From the NCBI GenBank assembly GCA_022575985.1, contig JAKSXM010000014.1:11160001-11224000 (forward strand): a stretch of DNA of 64,000 nt, given 5' to 3'. Made by a program: the position numbers and the translations under genes. Under the pieces are notes generated by a model. The model was not told the origin of the DNA. It did not search any database and worked only from the letters and a program-made list of their open reading frames with translations. Shown here piece by piece: positions 63,370 to 64,000 of this stretch (position 1 is the stretch's first letter; the number at the start of each line of letters is the position of its first letter). This DNA comes from Anagrus nilaparvatae (taxonomy: Eukaryota > Arthropoda > Insecta > Hymenoptera > Mymaridae).

Positions 63370-64000
63370 ACAAAAACGTAAGAAGGTTCAAAAAGTATCC
63401 TTTCGAAGATGATTTTACTATTTTATGAATTGTAAACTCACATCCGTTCCAGAGTAGATTTTGTATTCTTTTAGTATTCTAAAATCATTTTTTCAGTGTT
63501 TCTGTTGACGCGAAACCAGATTCTATTTTGCCTCGATTCGACGATTTCTATATTTTTTTAGACTGGGAACTCGTTAGAAAGAATACCTAAAGAATACTCT
63601 TTCGAGGGTCGACGGGATATCGATTTGTCACGCGTATATTACGATGATATAAGGTTATTTAACTATTTTTTGAATATCAGAAGAACATTAAAACGTTGCT
63701 TAAAATAATTAGAAATTTATTTGATTTTAGCTGAAATTTATTATTTTTACAATTTTGTGTCGATTAAAACAAAGACGTAAGAAGGTTCAAAAAGTATACT
63801 TTCGAAGATGATTTTACTATTTTATGAATTGTAAACTCACATCCGTTCCAGAGCAGATTTTGTATTCTTTTAGTATTCTAAAATCATGTTTTCAGTGTTT
63901 CTGTTGACGCGATACCAGATTCTATTTTGCCTCGATGCGATGATTTCTATATTTTTTTAGACTGGGAACTCGTTTGAAAGAGTACCTAAAGAATACTCTT
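63370..64000 (+). repeat. Tandem repeat, unit about 400 bp, running off the window
   Basis: CGTAAGAAGGTTCAAAAAGT at about 63377 recurs near 63776, and the following roughly 225 bases (TCGAAGATGATTTTACTATT, AACTCACATCCGTTCCAGAG, TTCTGTTGACGCGA, CTGGGAACTCGTT, AAAGAATACTCTT) match almost completely. The second copy continues past the window edge. Possibly the start of a satellite. Confidence 0.75.

Overview
This window is a strongly AT-rich piece of an insect-type nuclear genome, probably Hymenoptera or Hemiptera; I cannot place it more finely from sequence alone. The evidence is a 57-bp GT-AG intron, R1-clade LINE copies, a gypsy-like LTR element with a tRNA-Lys primer site, a Tigger-like DNA element, hAT- and Harbinger-like MITEs, many foldback palindromes, and a Polinton (Maverick)-like element. 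No complete single-copy host gene was recognised. Only two short exon-like segments (about 27.95-28.07 kb and 30.51-30.79 kb, minus strand) may belong to host genes.

Region by region. 0-2 kb: AT-rich DNA with a cluster of short CpG-containing motifs and a decayed coding remnant. 2-5.3 kb: foldback-family remnant and a 2.1 kb near-perfect palindrome. 5.3-8.7 kb: simple DNA, a small palindromic MITE and an internally deleted GC-rich LINE. 8.7-11.9 kb: a 3.1 kb foldback element interrupted by a Tigger-like element. 12.3-18.7 kb: the most gene-dense part, a compact 5.85 kb Polinton-like element with 6-bp target duplications, long terminal inverted repeats (TIRs) that each contain a tRNA-Ser-like gene, and a block of virion-type genes: capsid, adenain-like protease fused to a minor-capsid-like protein, and a PLA2/core protein. 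It has no polymerase, integrase or packaging ATPase. 19-30.2 kb: nested palindromes and dispersed minisatellite elements. 30.5-34.9 kb: one putative exon and repeats. 34.9-40.1 kb: a gag-only LTR retrotransposon. 40.1-45.3 kb: tandem repeats broken by a TA-flanked insertion and a Penelope-like inverted pair. 45.9-54.7 kb: a large nested structure centred on a foldback element built from head-to-head 55-bp tandem arrays, itself invaded by palindromic elements and MITEs, one of them a hAT MITE inside a Harbinger-like MITE. 56.7-62.3 kb: a transposase-like pseudogene interrupted by a minisatellite and cut off by a 5'-truncated R1-clade LINE. 62.3-64 kb: simple DNA, a tRNA-derived retropseudogene and a 400-bp tandem repeat running off the end.

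How the genes fit together: the five minus-strand Polinton-like genes lie head to tail with very short gaps and one TAATG stop/start overlap, with one gene divergent on the plus strand. This is a virion-morphogenesis cassette without replication functions, so mobility would have to be supplied by another element. The other coding pieces (LINE ORFs, gag, Tigger and transposase-like remnants) are independent mobile elements and mostly broken. Boundaries of palindromes and tandem arrays were read by eye and are approximate unless a target-site duplication is stated.
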